From positions 1-27,166 of the forward strand of contig QANT01001417.1 in NCBI GenBank assembly GCA_003254885.1: DNA of 27,166 nt, in the 5' to 3' direction. Every line of letters begins with the position of its first letter. Position 1 is the first letter of the stretch. The DNA is from Purshia tridentata. Lineage: Eukaryota > Streptophyta > Magnoliopsida > Rosales > Rosaceae. Shown here piece after piece: positions 9,499-18,560 of the stretch. The notes under the pieces were generated by a model. It had not been told where the DNA came from and made no database searches. It saw nothing but the letters and a program-made list of their open reading frames with translations. Made by a program: the position numbers and the translations under genes.

Positions 9499-9980
9499 TC
9501 CTCTCCCTCTCATCACTGTCTAAGGCCACCGACGTGGCCCCTTGGGCCAGCCTCCACCTGTGTAAAAATCACGCAAGAGAACCTAGCTAGCTACCGATCT
9601 CCCTTCGCTGATTTTGGCCATTTTTGGACACCTTTGGCCAAGGTTTTTGATGGGTTTTACTCCCATTGTCATTGGCTTCAATTACCCTAAGGTATTGTCC
9701 TTCAATTTTGAGTAATTTTGGAAATTCAATTTCTAGAGTCTATACCCAATTCAGAATTTCCTTAAATTGAGCCAATTTGAATTTTTTTTCATGCAATTGG
9801 AGTGTCTAACTTGCAATTGGGCTTGGTGGGGACTTGATTTTGTGATTTCTAGCTTACCCACCACCGCCGATGTTGTTGCGGCCGTCGGAACCGCCACTTG
9901 TGGTGGCGAGTTAGTGGTTGTTTGACATAATTCAAATCCAGAATTGTTTTTTGGGGTTCGTAGGTGAGTTTTTGAATTTT
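9121..9980 (+). mobile_element. truncated gypsy-type LTR (5' part)
   Basis: It starts TGTTAGACCCCG, a form shared by many plant Ty3/gypsy LTRs, and contains TTTGACC/TTTGACTTT stretches and TTTGGAGCTATGGTTCGTG at 9340-9358. The last matches, with two differences, the minus strand of 18258-18276 in the solo LTR at 16512-18555. Both LTRs then pass into a CT-rich tract. TATAAAAA near 9439 precedes the CT repeat here. I found no CA end or target duplication. The sequence runs into the GGACCGG-ended element near 9981, so it is truncated or interrupted there. Confidence 0.55.
9459..9495 (+). repeat. (CT)18 microsatellite
   Basis: About 37 bases of uninterrupted CT dinucleotide lie just downstream of a TATAAAAA-like sequence inside the truncated LTR, in the usual place of a CT-rich leader. 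Confidence 0.95.
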
Positions 9981-11221
9981 TGGGTGAGTTCCAAAAACCG
10001 AACCGAACACCAACCGAGACCGATATTTCGGTCTTCAGACCGGACCGGACAATTCCGGTCCGAAACCGGTCTCCAAAATCCTACAACCCGGTGGACCGGA
10101 CCGGACCAGATGTATTCAAAATTTTAAAAAAAATTATATATTTTAAATATTTATATACCCTATAATTTAGATTTATAACACTTTTTAAAGTTTTTTTATT
10201 TTTTTAACCTTTACATTATTTATTTATATACTACCTAAGGGCCTAAAGTAAATCCTATAACTATTAACTTGTTAAGTATTAAGTTATTAACTTATAAATT
10301 ATGTTAACTTATATCTAATAGTAATAAATAGCTACTAGTATTGTGTTGTTGTATTTGTAATAACTTATGTATAAATAAATAAACTAAAAATATAGAGGTA
10401 TAAAACATGCATTTCTATTTTTTATATTAAACCCCAAATCCCAAACATTTCTATAAAGTATAAAGTTATAAACTATATAGTAAAAANTATAAAGTATAAA
10501 CTATAAAGTAAAAAAGTTTAAACCATACCCCAAACCCCTTATCATGTAATAAACTATAAACATATATATCATATATGTTATAAAAATTAAAAGCTAATGA
10601 AACCCCAATTGAAAATTTTAAATTTGAAACACCAAACAAAAGCCAAACCCTAAATAGAAAATAAATACATATGTAATAATACATTATATAAGTTATTAAG
10701 TTATATAATAATATACCCTAAGGCCTAAACCCCAAACCCCAAAATAGAAAATAATCATAAAGTAAAAAAATTTAAACCAAACCCCAAACCCCTTATGTTA
10801 TAGAAAACTATAAACATATATATGTTATAAAAACTAAAAGCTAACGAAACCCCAAACGAAACCCCAAACGAAACCCCAATTGAAAATTTTAAATTTGAAA
10901 CCCCAAATAAAAGCCAAACCCTAAATAGAAATTAAATAAATATTTAATAATACATTATATAAGTTATTATTTGAGTATGGCACAAAAATGGCCCAAAAAG
11001 TCCAACAAGTAGCCCAAAATGTAAGAAAAAAAGGGGCCTAATGAGATTCTCGGTCAAGGCCCAATCCGGACCGGATCGGACCGAGTGGGCCGGTTTACCA
11101 GACTTTCGGTCTACTGAATTTTCGGTCCGGTCTTGGTCTCCAAATAAGGCTACTGGAAACATCCAGTCCGGTCTCCGGTCTCCCCAAATCCAGTTTGGTC
11201 CGGTCCGGTCCCCCACCCCTA
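9981..11221. mobile_element. non-autonomous element with inverted GGACCGG-rich ends
   Basis: The left end is rich in ACCGAACCGAAC and GACCGGACCGGAC (9998-10110). The right end carries the inverse pattern, GGTCCGGTCCGGTCCCCCAC followed by CCCTA at about 11197-11221. Read inward from the right, TAGGGGTGGGGGACCGGACC is the style of many plant hAT-like non-autonomous elements. The core is AT-rich and contains a large internal duplication (10502-10698 / 10756-10969). No transposase and no clear target duplication were found. Superfamily placement is inference. Confidence 0.6.
10502..10969 (+). repeat. internal direct duplication of about 200 bp
   Basis: Copy A (10502-10698) and copy B (10756-10969) share the same order of blocks: ATAAAGTAAAAAA, CCCCAAACCCCTTAT, ACTATAAACATATATAT, GAAAACCCC-type tracts, AATTGAAAATTTTAAATTTG, AGCCAAACCCTAAATAGAAA and ATTATATAAGTTATTA. 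Copy B has GAAACCCCAAAC expanded to three tandem units where A has one. An N at 10487 lies just before copy A. Confidence 0.85.
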
Positions 11222-11648
11222 CCTATTATCATGTTTACCAACAATAAATTTGTCGTGGGTTGTCGCATTATGGTTACTTTGTATTGTATCTGATTATGTT
11301 TTTGGAAGGTCTGACGAAAGTGGTTAGCAAAGATATGTCAGATTATGTTTTTGCAAATTCATTATTAAATATGGTTACGAACTTACATTGCTAATTACAC
11401 CAACCAATAACCGCGTGGGCTAATTAATCATATCTTAAAAAATTATGATAGTGGACTGCTGGCTCCTTACCAATCCATGAAAATAATAATAAAATAACAG
11501 AGACTAAGAAAGTGAGCAAATAGCATGATATTGTAGCTAAATGCTGTTGCAAAAATAGTCATTTTTGGTGAAAATTAGCTACAATGGGGGAGGGTTAGTA
11601 AAAGAAATTTTAGCAAGAAGATATTTGGACCTAATTTTTTTATTTGAG
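11222..11648. other. Intergenic with one perfect two-part hairpin
   Basis: No gene seen. The hairpin is ATTGTAGCTAA at 11530-11540 with its exact inverse at 11575-11585, and an inner stem CAAAAAT/ATTTTTG at 11550-11556 and 11561-11567 around a 4-nt loop. It could be the core of a small foldback transposon. Confidence 0.6.
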
Positions 11649-12490
11649 TGCTGCTATTTGCACACCCATTTTATTTTCACTACACATCCGCCAATTTATT
11701 ATGTACAATTATAATTTTAATCCAATATTAAAATACTATAAAAGACAAATTTTATTTTAATAAAAAAACTCAAATCCCAGCCCACCCATCCCAGCCATTG
11801 GCTCCAATTCCACCGGTCATCGGCCCTACTCCACCCAAACACCACCAACAACTCCCTTGGCTGGCCGACCCGCCACCTCCCTCTATTTCTCTCTCCTCTC
11901 TCTTTCTCTCCCTCTTTCTTTCTTTCCCTCTCTTTATTTATGCCTTAGTCACCCTTTCTCTTCTGGTCTCCTCCCTATCGAATTAAGGAAGGCGTAGACC
12001 TTGACGGTGGCTGCCGCTGGCCTCTCTTAAGTCTGACATGGAGGGGACCCAAAGAGAGAGGGTGGCTAAAGCAAAAATAAAGAGAAGGGGAGAGAGAGAG
12101 AGACAAAGAGAAAGGAAGTGGCAGGCTTGCTGGCCGGAAGGGTTGCTGGTGATGACTAGCTAGGGTTGGGGCGAGTGGCTAGGGAGTGGGTGACAGTGGT
12201 GGGCAATAATGGAGAGGAAGGGAGAGAGGAGACATAGGGAAAGAGAGAGAAAGAAAGAGAGGAGAGAGGGAAGAAGAGGAAAGGAGGCCGACGATAGTGG
12301 TTGGCATCCGCGTCGGGGAGTTAGCATCGGGGGGTGAGGGGGGCTGGCTGGGTTTTAGGTTTTTTTTTTTTTAATTTTAAATATTTTGGGAGTGTGTTTT
12401 GAGAAATTAGAAAAATTAAAAATAAAAAATGGTGCGAGGTGAGAAATGAGTGTGTAGTGAAAGGAAAATGGGTGTGTAAATATAGTAGCA
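11649..12490. mobile_element. inverted-end DNA element with GC-rich, strand-asymmetric core
   Basis: The left end (TGCTGCTATTTGCACACCCA, then TTTTCACTACACA, 11649-11686) is matched by the inverse of the right end (TGTGTAGTGAAAGG, then TGGGTGTG and TAGTAGCA, 12451-12490), with small gaps. The core is unlike the flanks: CCACC-rich and CT-rich on the left (11775-11960), GA-rich and GGGTGG-rich on the right (12050-12345), so the two halves are roughly complementary. No transposase and no clear target duplication were seen. The GC-rich core could be captured host sequence, as in Pack-type elements, but I recognise no gene in it. Confidence 0.65.
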
Positions 12491-12950
12491 TACCCAACAC
12501 TTTAATCAAAATATAATTTCTATTCTAATGTAAATTGACCTTTAAGGACTTAAAACATTTAATTAAAATAAACTTGAACCTATACCCAATATTTTTCAAT
12601 ACCCAACATCAATCATCTACTTACATCTTCACTCAACTCTCTATCAAAACCCTATACACACTATAACATTCTCCATATTGTTGCAAACAAGTTTAATATT
12701 GACTAATATATGGTTAAAATGTGGTTTAATGTGAGAGTCTTCAAATGAAATATTTTCATCATTTCTTTGAGTTTTAATTGACTAAATGCTTATTTCTAAA
12801 AATTGAAATTGCATCATGTTCGGCTTTGGTAAGCCTAACATGTTATGAGTCTATTGGATAATTGAGACAAGATTATACTTAGTTGTCCCAGCATAAACAA
12901 TTGAATTTCAAAACTTAGACACCAAATTCTGGGATACCTTTAATGGTAAA
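12491..12950. other. AT-rich intergenic, no gene seen
   Basis: Nothing recognisable up to the TACCT duplication of the solo LTR. Confidence 0.6.
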
Positions 12951-13305
12951 TACCTTGTTGATGCAAAAATCTGTTGATGACCTTTGCGCACAACTTAAAT
13001 GCGGGTTGTTGGTGATGTGGCGAGTTGAGCGACCGAGTGGACGATTTGAGTGCGTCAACCGATTATTTCTGAGTTTCTTCCTGCACAATGAACGTAAAAG
13101 AGCACCGGTGTGGTACCGGCCGAAGGTACTCCGATGGCAAAGTCATAGAGATGCAAGAAGGAAGATGAAAGGAGTGCTGAAGAACACAGCAAGAACTTTG
13201 GAGGAAGATGAAGGAAAAGAGGTAGAGTTTCTGGGTAAGTTTCTTCAGGGCTTTGGCTGGTTTTCTCAGAATTTTCTGTCTCTCTTTGCCTTGTGGTTTT
13301 GCTCT

Positions 13306-13313
13306 TACTTATA
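13306..13313 (-). promoter_or_regulatory. TATA-like box of the solo LTR
   Basis: TATAAGTA on the minus strand lies 675-680 bp from the LTR start at 13987 and downstream of the (TCCGA)2 array. This sets the inferred orientation. Confidence 0.45.
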
Positions 13314-13594
13314 GGCAAAGGGATTAGGATATTTTGGCTAAATTGTAGGTGTATGGCTGATCATAGACTTCAGAGGCTATGCTTGCAGAACAGGCTAGAT
13401 TACTGACAGATTTCTCATTTAATGCAGGAGGGATGACTGCTAAAGGGCTGGAAGTCGCATGCATTTAATGGAAAGCAAAGTAGAGTTGGTAAGCCATAAA
13501 TGCAAAGCATAAAGTTACCTTCGGAGTGTCATGCGCAATAACTGCCATCTGGGTTTGTGTTCGGCTCGGAAGAGGATGAGTTGAGAATGACCAA

Positions 13595-13871
13595 TCCGAT
13601 CCGAGTGAGGCTTCCAGAGGTGGTCGACTTATGCGGGAGTTTAGTTCTGCCAGGCAATACTTGAATCGGAAACGCAGTTGATTCCGATCCGATTACATGG
13701 AAGATGCCACCGCGGCCGAATAGGTCGTTTGGTTGAAGGAGGCCATTCGGACATTTCCGATCCGAACTAAGACTCCGATCCGAACGACCGGTGAGTTTGT
13801 AGACCTTGCTTCTGACAATAAGCCGTGACATGGTCTGTTCGGATCAGAATAGATGTTACGCTCCGATCCGC
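13595..13871. repeat. dispersed (TCCGA)2 motif array
   Basis: TCCGATCCGA occurs exactly at 13595, 13683, 13756 and 13774. A one-base variant (TCCGATCCGC) is at 13862 and an inverted variant (TTCGGATCAGA) near 13839. In an AT-rich window, several exact copies of a two-CpG decamer within 280 bp are unlikely by chance. All lie in the inferred U3 of the solo LTR. Confidence 0.8.
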
Positions 13872-13992
13872 CGGAGTTGTGTCGATTGGGCCATTGACTG
13901 GGGGTAGTAGGACGGAAGGCGAATCTGAAATACCACATGGCCAAAAATGTTGACCGTTGACTTGAGTGGGGGTGTTATCCCCAAACATACCT

Positions 13993-14676
13993 CTAAGCCC
14001 ATTTGACTAGTACTTTATAACATTTTTCACAACAGAAAATCTTTTGTGAAAAGATAATATATATATATATCTTTTATGACATTGAATTAATTCTCACGTT
14101 ACCCGTTTGGAGAGGTTAGAAATTCCTTCCTCAGATATAGGTGTGGTGAGTTAATGTTCTATTCAAAAGCAGTATATGCACTTTAAATAATCAACCTACT
14201 CCTTTTGGTGCATGTGAAAACCTCCTTTTCAAATTAGTAGAAAGTAGAAGCTTTGATGAGTTATGAACTTATGACCATCACCTACCCAATTCCCCCTCTA
14301 AACAAAAGAATAAAGAAAAGAAAGAAACTAGAAGTCTTGAGGTTAAATAGTTGCAATTATTATTTTTCTTAAATCCATGTAGTATAAAAAACTAATAAAT
14401 TGTAAACCAATTAACTTGTGATCTAGCATAATTTATCTCCACAATTTTACAGAGGTTTTAAATTCAAATCTCTCTCCTCTCATATATGTATATATAGAAA
14501 CTAATAAATTGCAAGCAAAATTTCATTATTTTATGAAATAATTTTCTTGAAAACATTCAAAACACATGACATTTGAATTTTATATTATACTCAAATTTTT
14601 GATACTATTAACTATGACATTCGATTAATTTATAAGCACAGTCATGTGAGGGCTACTAACTCTAATGGTAAAACAC
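13993..14676. other. AT-rich intergenic, no gene seen
   Basis: Non-coding AT-rich sequence with a short (AT)n near 14060. AAACTAATAAATTG is repeated near 14389 and 14498. No gene seen. Confidence 0.6.
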
Positions 14677-14679
14677 TTA

Positions 14680-14983
14680 GGCCTCATTTGATGTTTAGGA
14701 TTAGATTGAAAAGGATAAATAACAAATTCATGTGTAGTTAAAGAAAAAGATGAAGTGTTTTCTAACTTAAAGAAAGTAAATGGAAAGAAAATGGCTTAGC
14801 CACAAGGAAAATGTTATCCTTGCTAATCTCCATCATTTTGAGGGGATTGGAAAGGATAAGTTTTCTTTATAATTTATCCATCTTATTTCCATCTTCTTTT
14901 TTCAAGTTAGAATTTTCCTCTTCAAATGCACATGAATTTGTTATTTATCTTTTCCAATCCAATTCTAGCAATCAAATGAGGCC
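14680..14983. mobile_element. PIF/Harbinger-like (Tourist-type) MITE
   Basis: A 304-bp foldback. It starts GGCCTCATTTGAT and ends ATCAAATGAGGCC (13 bp exact inverse), flanked by the 3-bp duplication TTA at 14677-14679 and 14984-14986. Inverted similarity continues inward: GGATAAATAACAAATTCATG on the left pairs with the inverse on the right (near 14927-14952), then AACTTAAAGAAAG pairs with a diverged inverse. The TTA duplication and G-rich ends are typical of PIF/Harbinger-derived MITEs. There is no transposase. Confidence 0.85.
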
Positions 14984-15340
14984 TTAATTCTCACACTCAT
15001 AGCAATAATCCAAGTTTTGATCTTTTTCTTCCTTAAGTAAAAAAAAAAAAAAATGTAAACATAATTAGGGAAATAGTAGACAAGACCATCAAAATAGTTC
15101 AATTATATGGTTCAATTGAAGATGAGTATGAATCGTATGACTATAAAAAGAATTTTTGGTCAAAAGCAAGCAAGTTGGTGGAAAAAGGTACCATAGTTTA
15201 TTGGGAAACCGAGTTTTCCATTGCCACATTTTAAAAGATGTAGTGATCAATCATGGGAAAGCAAAACATATATCCATAAAGTACCAATTTAGTTCGTGCA
15301 TTTTTGCTCCCTATGTTACTTTTTATGGTAAAAACTTGTA

Positions 15341-15755
15341 GGCTTATTCGTTGATTTGACCTCAAAAACTTACATTTTTTTTTCTTTTTTTTTACTTCAC
15401 CTCAGGAAAGGTAAATAATTTTACTTTATACTCTGAACTTTATAAATGATTCTCAATAGCTAAGTTTCGTCAAATTCATCAATTAGTCAAATTTTTATTC
15501 AACTTTGGCTTGATTTTTGACCCATCAAACCTCTACCAAATTTAGCAATTTTATACTCATTTTGAAGCTATACATATCTTCTTTATAACCATATAAAAAT
15601 CACTCAAAATGGTGCTCTAAAACTCCAAATAATAGAAGAAATTGAGGCTGTAGATGAGGTACAGTTCAGAGGACAAAATGAGAGAATTTAACCTTCAATG
15701 GACAAAGGAAAAAAAAAAAAAAAGTAAGTTTCAAGAGGCAAATATATAAATAAGT
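15341..15755. mobile_element. Mutator-like MITE, copy 2 of the 6065-6464 family
   Basis: Block-by-block similarity to 6065-6464 runs along its whole length in the same orientation: GGCTTATTCGTTGATTTG start, T-rich stretch, TTTTATACTCATTTTGAAG, CATATAAAAATCACTCAAA, GAGGACAAA, A-run, AAATAAGTC end. The flanks AAACTTGTA and AAAAATGAA match at only 6 of 9 positions, so the target duplication is decayed. This copy is older or more diverged than copy 1. Confidence 0.75.
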
Positions 15756-16265
15756 CAAAAATGAAAGGCAAACTAAACTATTAGTCCATATAGTCTTTTT
15801 TTTTTTGTTTAGTTTTATAATTCCAAAATTTTAAATTAAAATTATGTTGTTTACTTCAATTTGCAGTTAAGGTTAAATTTATAAATCAATTGATTTTTTT
15901 CTTATTTGATGATTTGATGATATGAGATTACAAATTCTTTATAAAATGACAAAGATACTCATATACTCATTTCAGTTTAGAATTGTCACCTCATCGTTAC
16001 ATAAACAAACCCATTAAAAGAGATTGACAAATTTATGAATTTGGCCTTGATTGTAGACTTTTTTTTTTGGCCTCGCCTTGATTGTAGTAGACTTAAATAT
16101 AAATAAACCACCAATGTTTGATTGAAACCTTTTTAAACCATATGAATTAAAATGAAAAATGCCATCACCACATGAATTAAACCTTTTTACATTTTGGTAT
16201 TTGAAATTGATTTGTGTCTCAATTTGGTACCAAAACTCTAATTCCCTTCAATTATTTATTGTACA
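15756..16265. other. AT-rich intergenic, no gene seen
   Basis: Nothing recognisable beyond homopolymer runs. Confidence 0.6.
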
Positions 16266-16279
16266 CTAATGGCAGAATA

Positions 16280-16409
16280 GCTAACATGAGAGACAAAAAT
16301 ATCTAATGGTTGGATTTGAACCCTCACTTGTAGATGTGTTGTCCCTCACTTATTTAATTTGAATCCAATTATTGCAATGATTTGTCTTTCATTTGTCCCT
16401 CATATTAGC
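16280..16409. repeat. small foldback (18-bp inverted repeat)
   Basis: GCTAACATGAGAGACAAA at 16280-16297 is the inverse of TTTGTCCCTCATATTAGC at 16392-16409 with two mismatches. A second nested pair is GGTTGGATTTGAA near 16308 and TTTGAATCCAATT near 16358. This may be the core of a small MITE; no target duplication was resolved. Confidence 0.55.
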
Positions 16410-16511
16410 CACACTAATAGTATCTAAATAAAGTATATCCTTCCTAAAAATTAAAAACTATGTGAATTTGCATATAATCATATTCTTACGTGATTGAAGG
16501 GACACCACGAG

Positions 16512-18555
16512 TGACAGGACCCTCCCCGAATTCCACCCTGGAACTCGGAGTGATCCTGCGGGCATCCAATATTAAGGAAAATCCTACCGAAATTTCGGCA
16601 GAACCTCCCCTGAAATTGGACGAACCCCTTTTCTCCACAAGACCTGCAAATGCACTTCTAAGCTCCACAGCTCCTCTACCACAACCAAAAGGGGTCTCCG
16701 ACCCAATTTTAATACCAATTACTTAAGTTTCAATAGGTTACCAGAGCCGCGCTACAAAATTTACTAAGAAAACAAAATTTACAAGATTAATTGGTTCCTA
16801 TAACTTTCAAAAGTTTGCTAGACTGCCTCGACGTCTTTGGCTCGACCGTTCCACCGCTACCACCTGGGGGAAAATTTAAAACAATAAAAATCATAAAACT
16901 AATGAGTTAACTCAGTGAGTGGATATAAACCAAAATAAATATTAATAAACCTTTACTTTAAAGTTTCTTAGAATTTCGCAAACCTTACTTGAAATCCCCC
17001 AGTTTTAAATACATTTCGTAAAATCCATTGAAAACTCTGTCTTAGAATTTCCATCTAAAAACCGTTTTAAAAAATTCTGATAAATTGATAAAACTGATCA
17101 AGCTTCCAAAATATTAAATAAGAATTGAAATTTTGTAAACTACTTTGATAATGAAGTCTCTCACCCAACCGTTACCCACCGAACCTGCCGTACATGCGCA
17201 GGGCCCACGACCTGCCGTACGCATGCAGGGCCAATAATCCTGCCGTACATGCGCAGGGCCTACGACCTGCCGTACGAATGCAGGGCCAATATCCTGCCGT
17301 ACATGTGCAGAGCCAGGGTCTGTCATACACATGCAGGGCCAATATCCTGCCGTACGTGCACGCAGGGCCGCCCCCAAAGGGCAAAGCATCCCGACACACG
17401 GCCCAAAGCCTATGTGTGTGCCGTGATGGGTCCCAAAGACCTATTAAAGCTGATTATCTGAAGGGTACTGCGAAGGGTGGTTTGAAAATCCTTTTTCCCA
17501 TAAAGCTCTTTTCGTCCATAAAAACATAAAAACTTTCTAATATTGTGAAATCATTATAAAATCCCTTTTTCGATAACCAAACCCGTAATATTTCACGATA
17601 CGAATAACCACATGTGTTTACTTTGAGAAATCATAGTGTTTCCAAGTACGTCAAATCCATTTCCACACTCAAGAATCGAATAATATTTCTCGATTAATAA
17701 ACTCAAATATAAATACGAATTAAATCATAAAAATTCATAAGAAATTTATAAACAAAGTTTAGGGAATGAAGTCCACTCACAGAGATAGCCTAGCCTTGGT
17801 CTCCGAATGGATCGTCCTTGGATTTGGGAGTGTCGCCTTAGAGGAAAGGAAGCACACGAAAAGGGGAGTAAAACCCACTAAGAATCCGACCCAAACAGGG
17901 CCGGAAACGGCCGGAATCGACGAAGAATGACGGCGGTGGAGCGACTGTAACTGGGCTGCTGCGTCTTCACGGCTGATCGGAATGATGATCTGAGACTTTC
18001 AGTGGAAAGGCATCGTCGATAGCTTTCCAACGATACCAAGATTGCCAGAATCGGACATCAAACGAAGAAGTTATGGCCATTCAAAGTTTGGCCTTGAAGA
18101 GAGGAGGAGGAGAGAGAGAGAGAGGAGTGAGTGTGCGGGAGAGAGGGGGAGAGGAGAGAGAAATAAAAAGTTGGGGGAAATTTCTAGAATTTTCTGGAAA
18201 TTTAAACCCATTTCAACATAATTACAAGTTTGCCCCTCACTTTGAACCTCCGTATTTCACAAACCGTAGCTCCAAACGATATATGCTACGTGTCTACGAA
18301 CTCATAGTGTCGAGCTCTACGTAACCATATCAAAGTCAACTCTAAACTCCAAGTAATTTAAAAAGTCAACCTTGAGCTCTTTTATCACGTTCATAACTTT
18401 TTAACCGTAACTCTAAATCACCCATGCCGCATGTCTATGAACTCGTGAGCTCAAGACCTTCCTAACGGACCCAAAGTCAAAGCTAAAATCTTATTAGAAC
18501 TAAAAGTCAACATTGGGCTCTATTATAATTCACTTAAAAGGTGCGGGTCGTTACA
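16512..18555 (-). mobile_element. 2,044-bp gypsy-type solo LTR with ACGAG target duplication
   Basis: It begins TGACAGGACCCTCCCCG and ends GGGTCGTTACA, with perfect 5-bp repeats ACGAG at 16507-16511 and 18556-18560. Read on the minus strand it starts TGTAACGACCCGCAC, a form common in plant chromovirus-type Ty3/gypsy LTRs, which gives minus orientation. It then has TTGACTTT repeats, the TTTGGAGCTACGGTTTGTG segment shared with the LTR at 9121, a CT-rich tract (plus-strand GA-rich, 18100-18165) and the 27-bp array at 17184-17371. No internal retroelement sequence is present, so it is a solo LTR. Plus and minus ORFs inside are not genes. Confidence 0.88.
17184..17371 (+). repeat. seven-unit 27-bp tandem array of CCTGC...GCAGG dyads
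   Basis: Units start at 17184, 17211, 17239, 17266, 17293, 17319 and 17346 (26-28 bp apart). Each reads CCTGCCGTAC, then about four bases, then TGCAGGGCC or close to it, so each has CCTGC and GCAGG arms around a GTAC-containing loop. Units alternate: units 1 and 3 end GGGCC(C/T)ACGA, units 2, 4 and 6 end GGGCCAATA(A)T, giving a dimer of about 54 bp. CpG and GTAC sites recur in every unit. It is not a CRISPR array. Confidence 0.93.
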
Positions 18556-18560
18556 ACGAG

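Larger units (their letters stand above)
12956..13987 (-). mobile_element. solo LTR with TACCT target duplication
   Basis: The block begins TGTTGATGC and ends CCCCAAACA (TGTT...AACA). It is flanked by perfect 5-bp repeats TACCT at 12951-12955 and 13988-13992. At 1,032 bp with no internal retroelement domain it is a solo LTR, the product of LTR-LTR recombination. On the minus strand a TATA-like box (TATAAGTA, 13306-13313) is followed by a leader with purine-rich and CT-rich stretches and GGCCGGTACCACACCGGTGC. U3 therefore lies at the high-coordinate side and the orientation is minus. A gypsy-type assignment is inference. ORFs inside (for example 12943-13314 plus) are not genes. Confidence 0.85.

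Noticed and set aside
10430-10930. CCCCAAACCCC and AAACCCTAAAT stretches suggesting interstitial telomere repeats
   Set aside because: Not arrays of TTTAGGG; they belong to a duplicated block within one transposable element.
12943-13314. 123-codon plus-strand ORF
   Set aside because: Entirely within the antisense side of the solo LTR, crossing its terminus.
16490-16726. Opposed ORFs at 16486-16668 and 16490-16726
   Set aside because: Both lie at the edge of or inside the 2-kb solo LTR and show no known protein motif.
17184-17371. Regular 27-bp repeat array resembling a CRISPR
   Set aside because: Units are contiguous without unique spacers, lie inside a plant LTR and have no cas genes; it is a tandem repeat.
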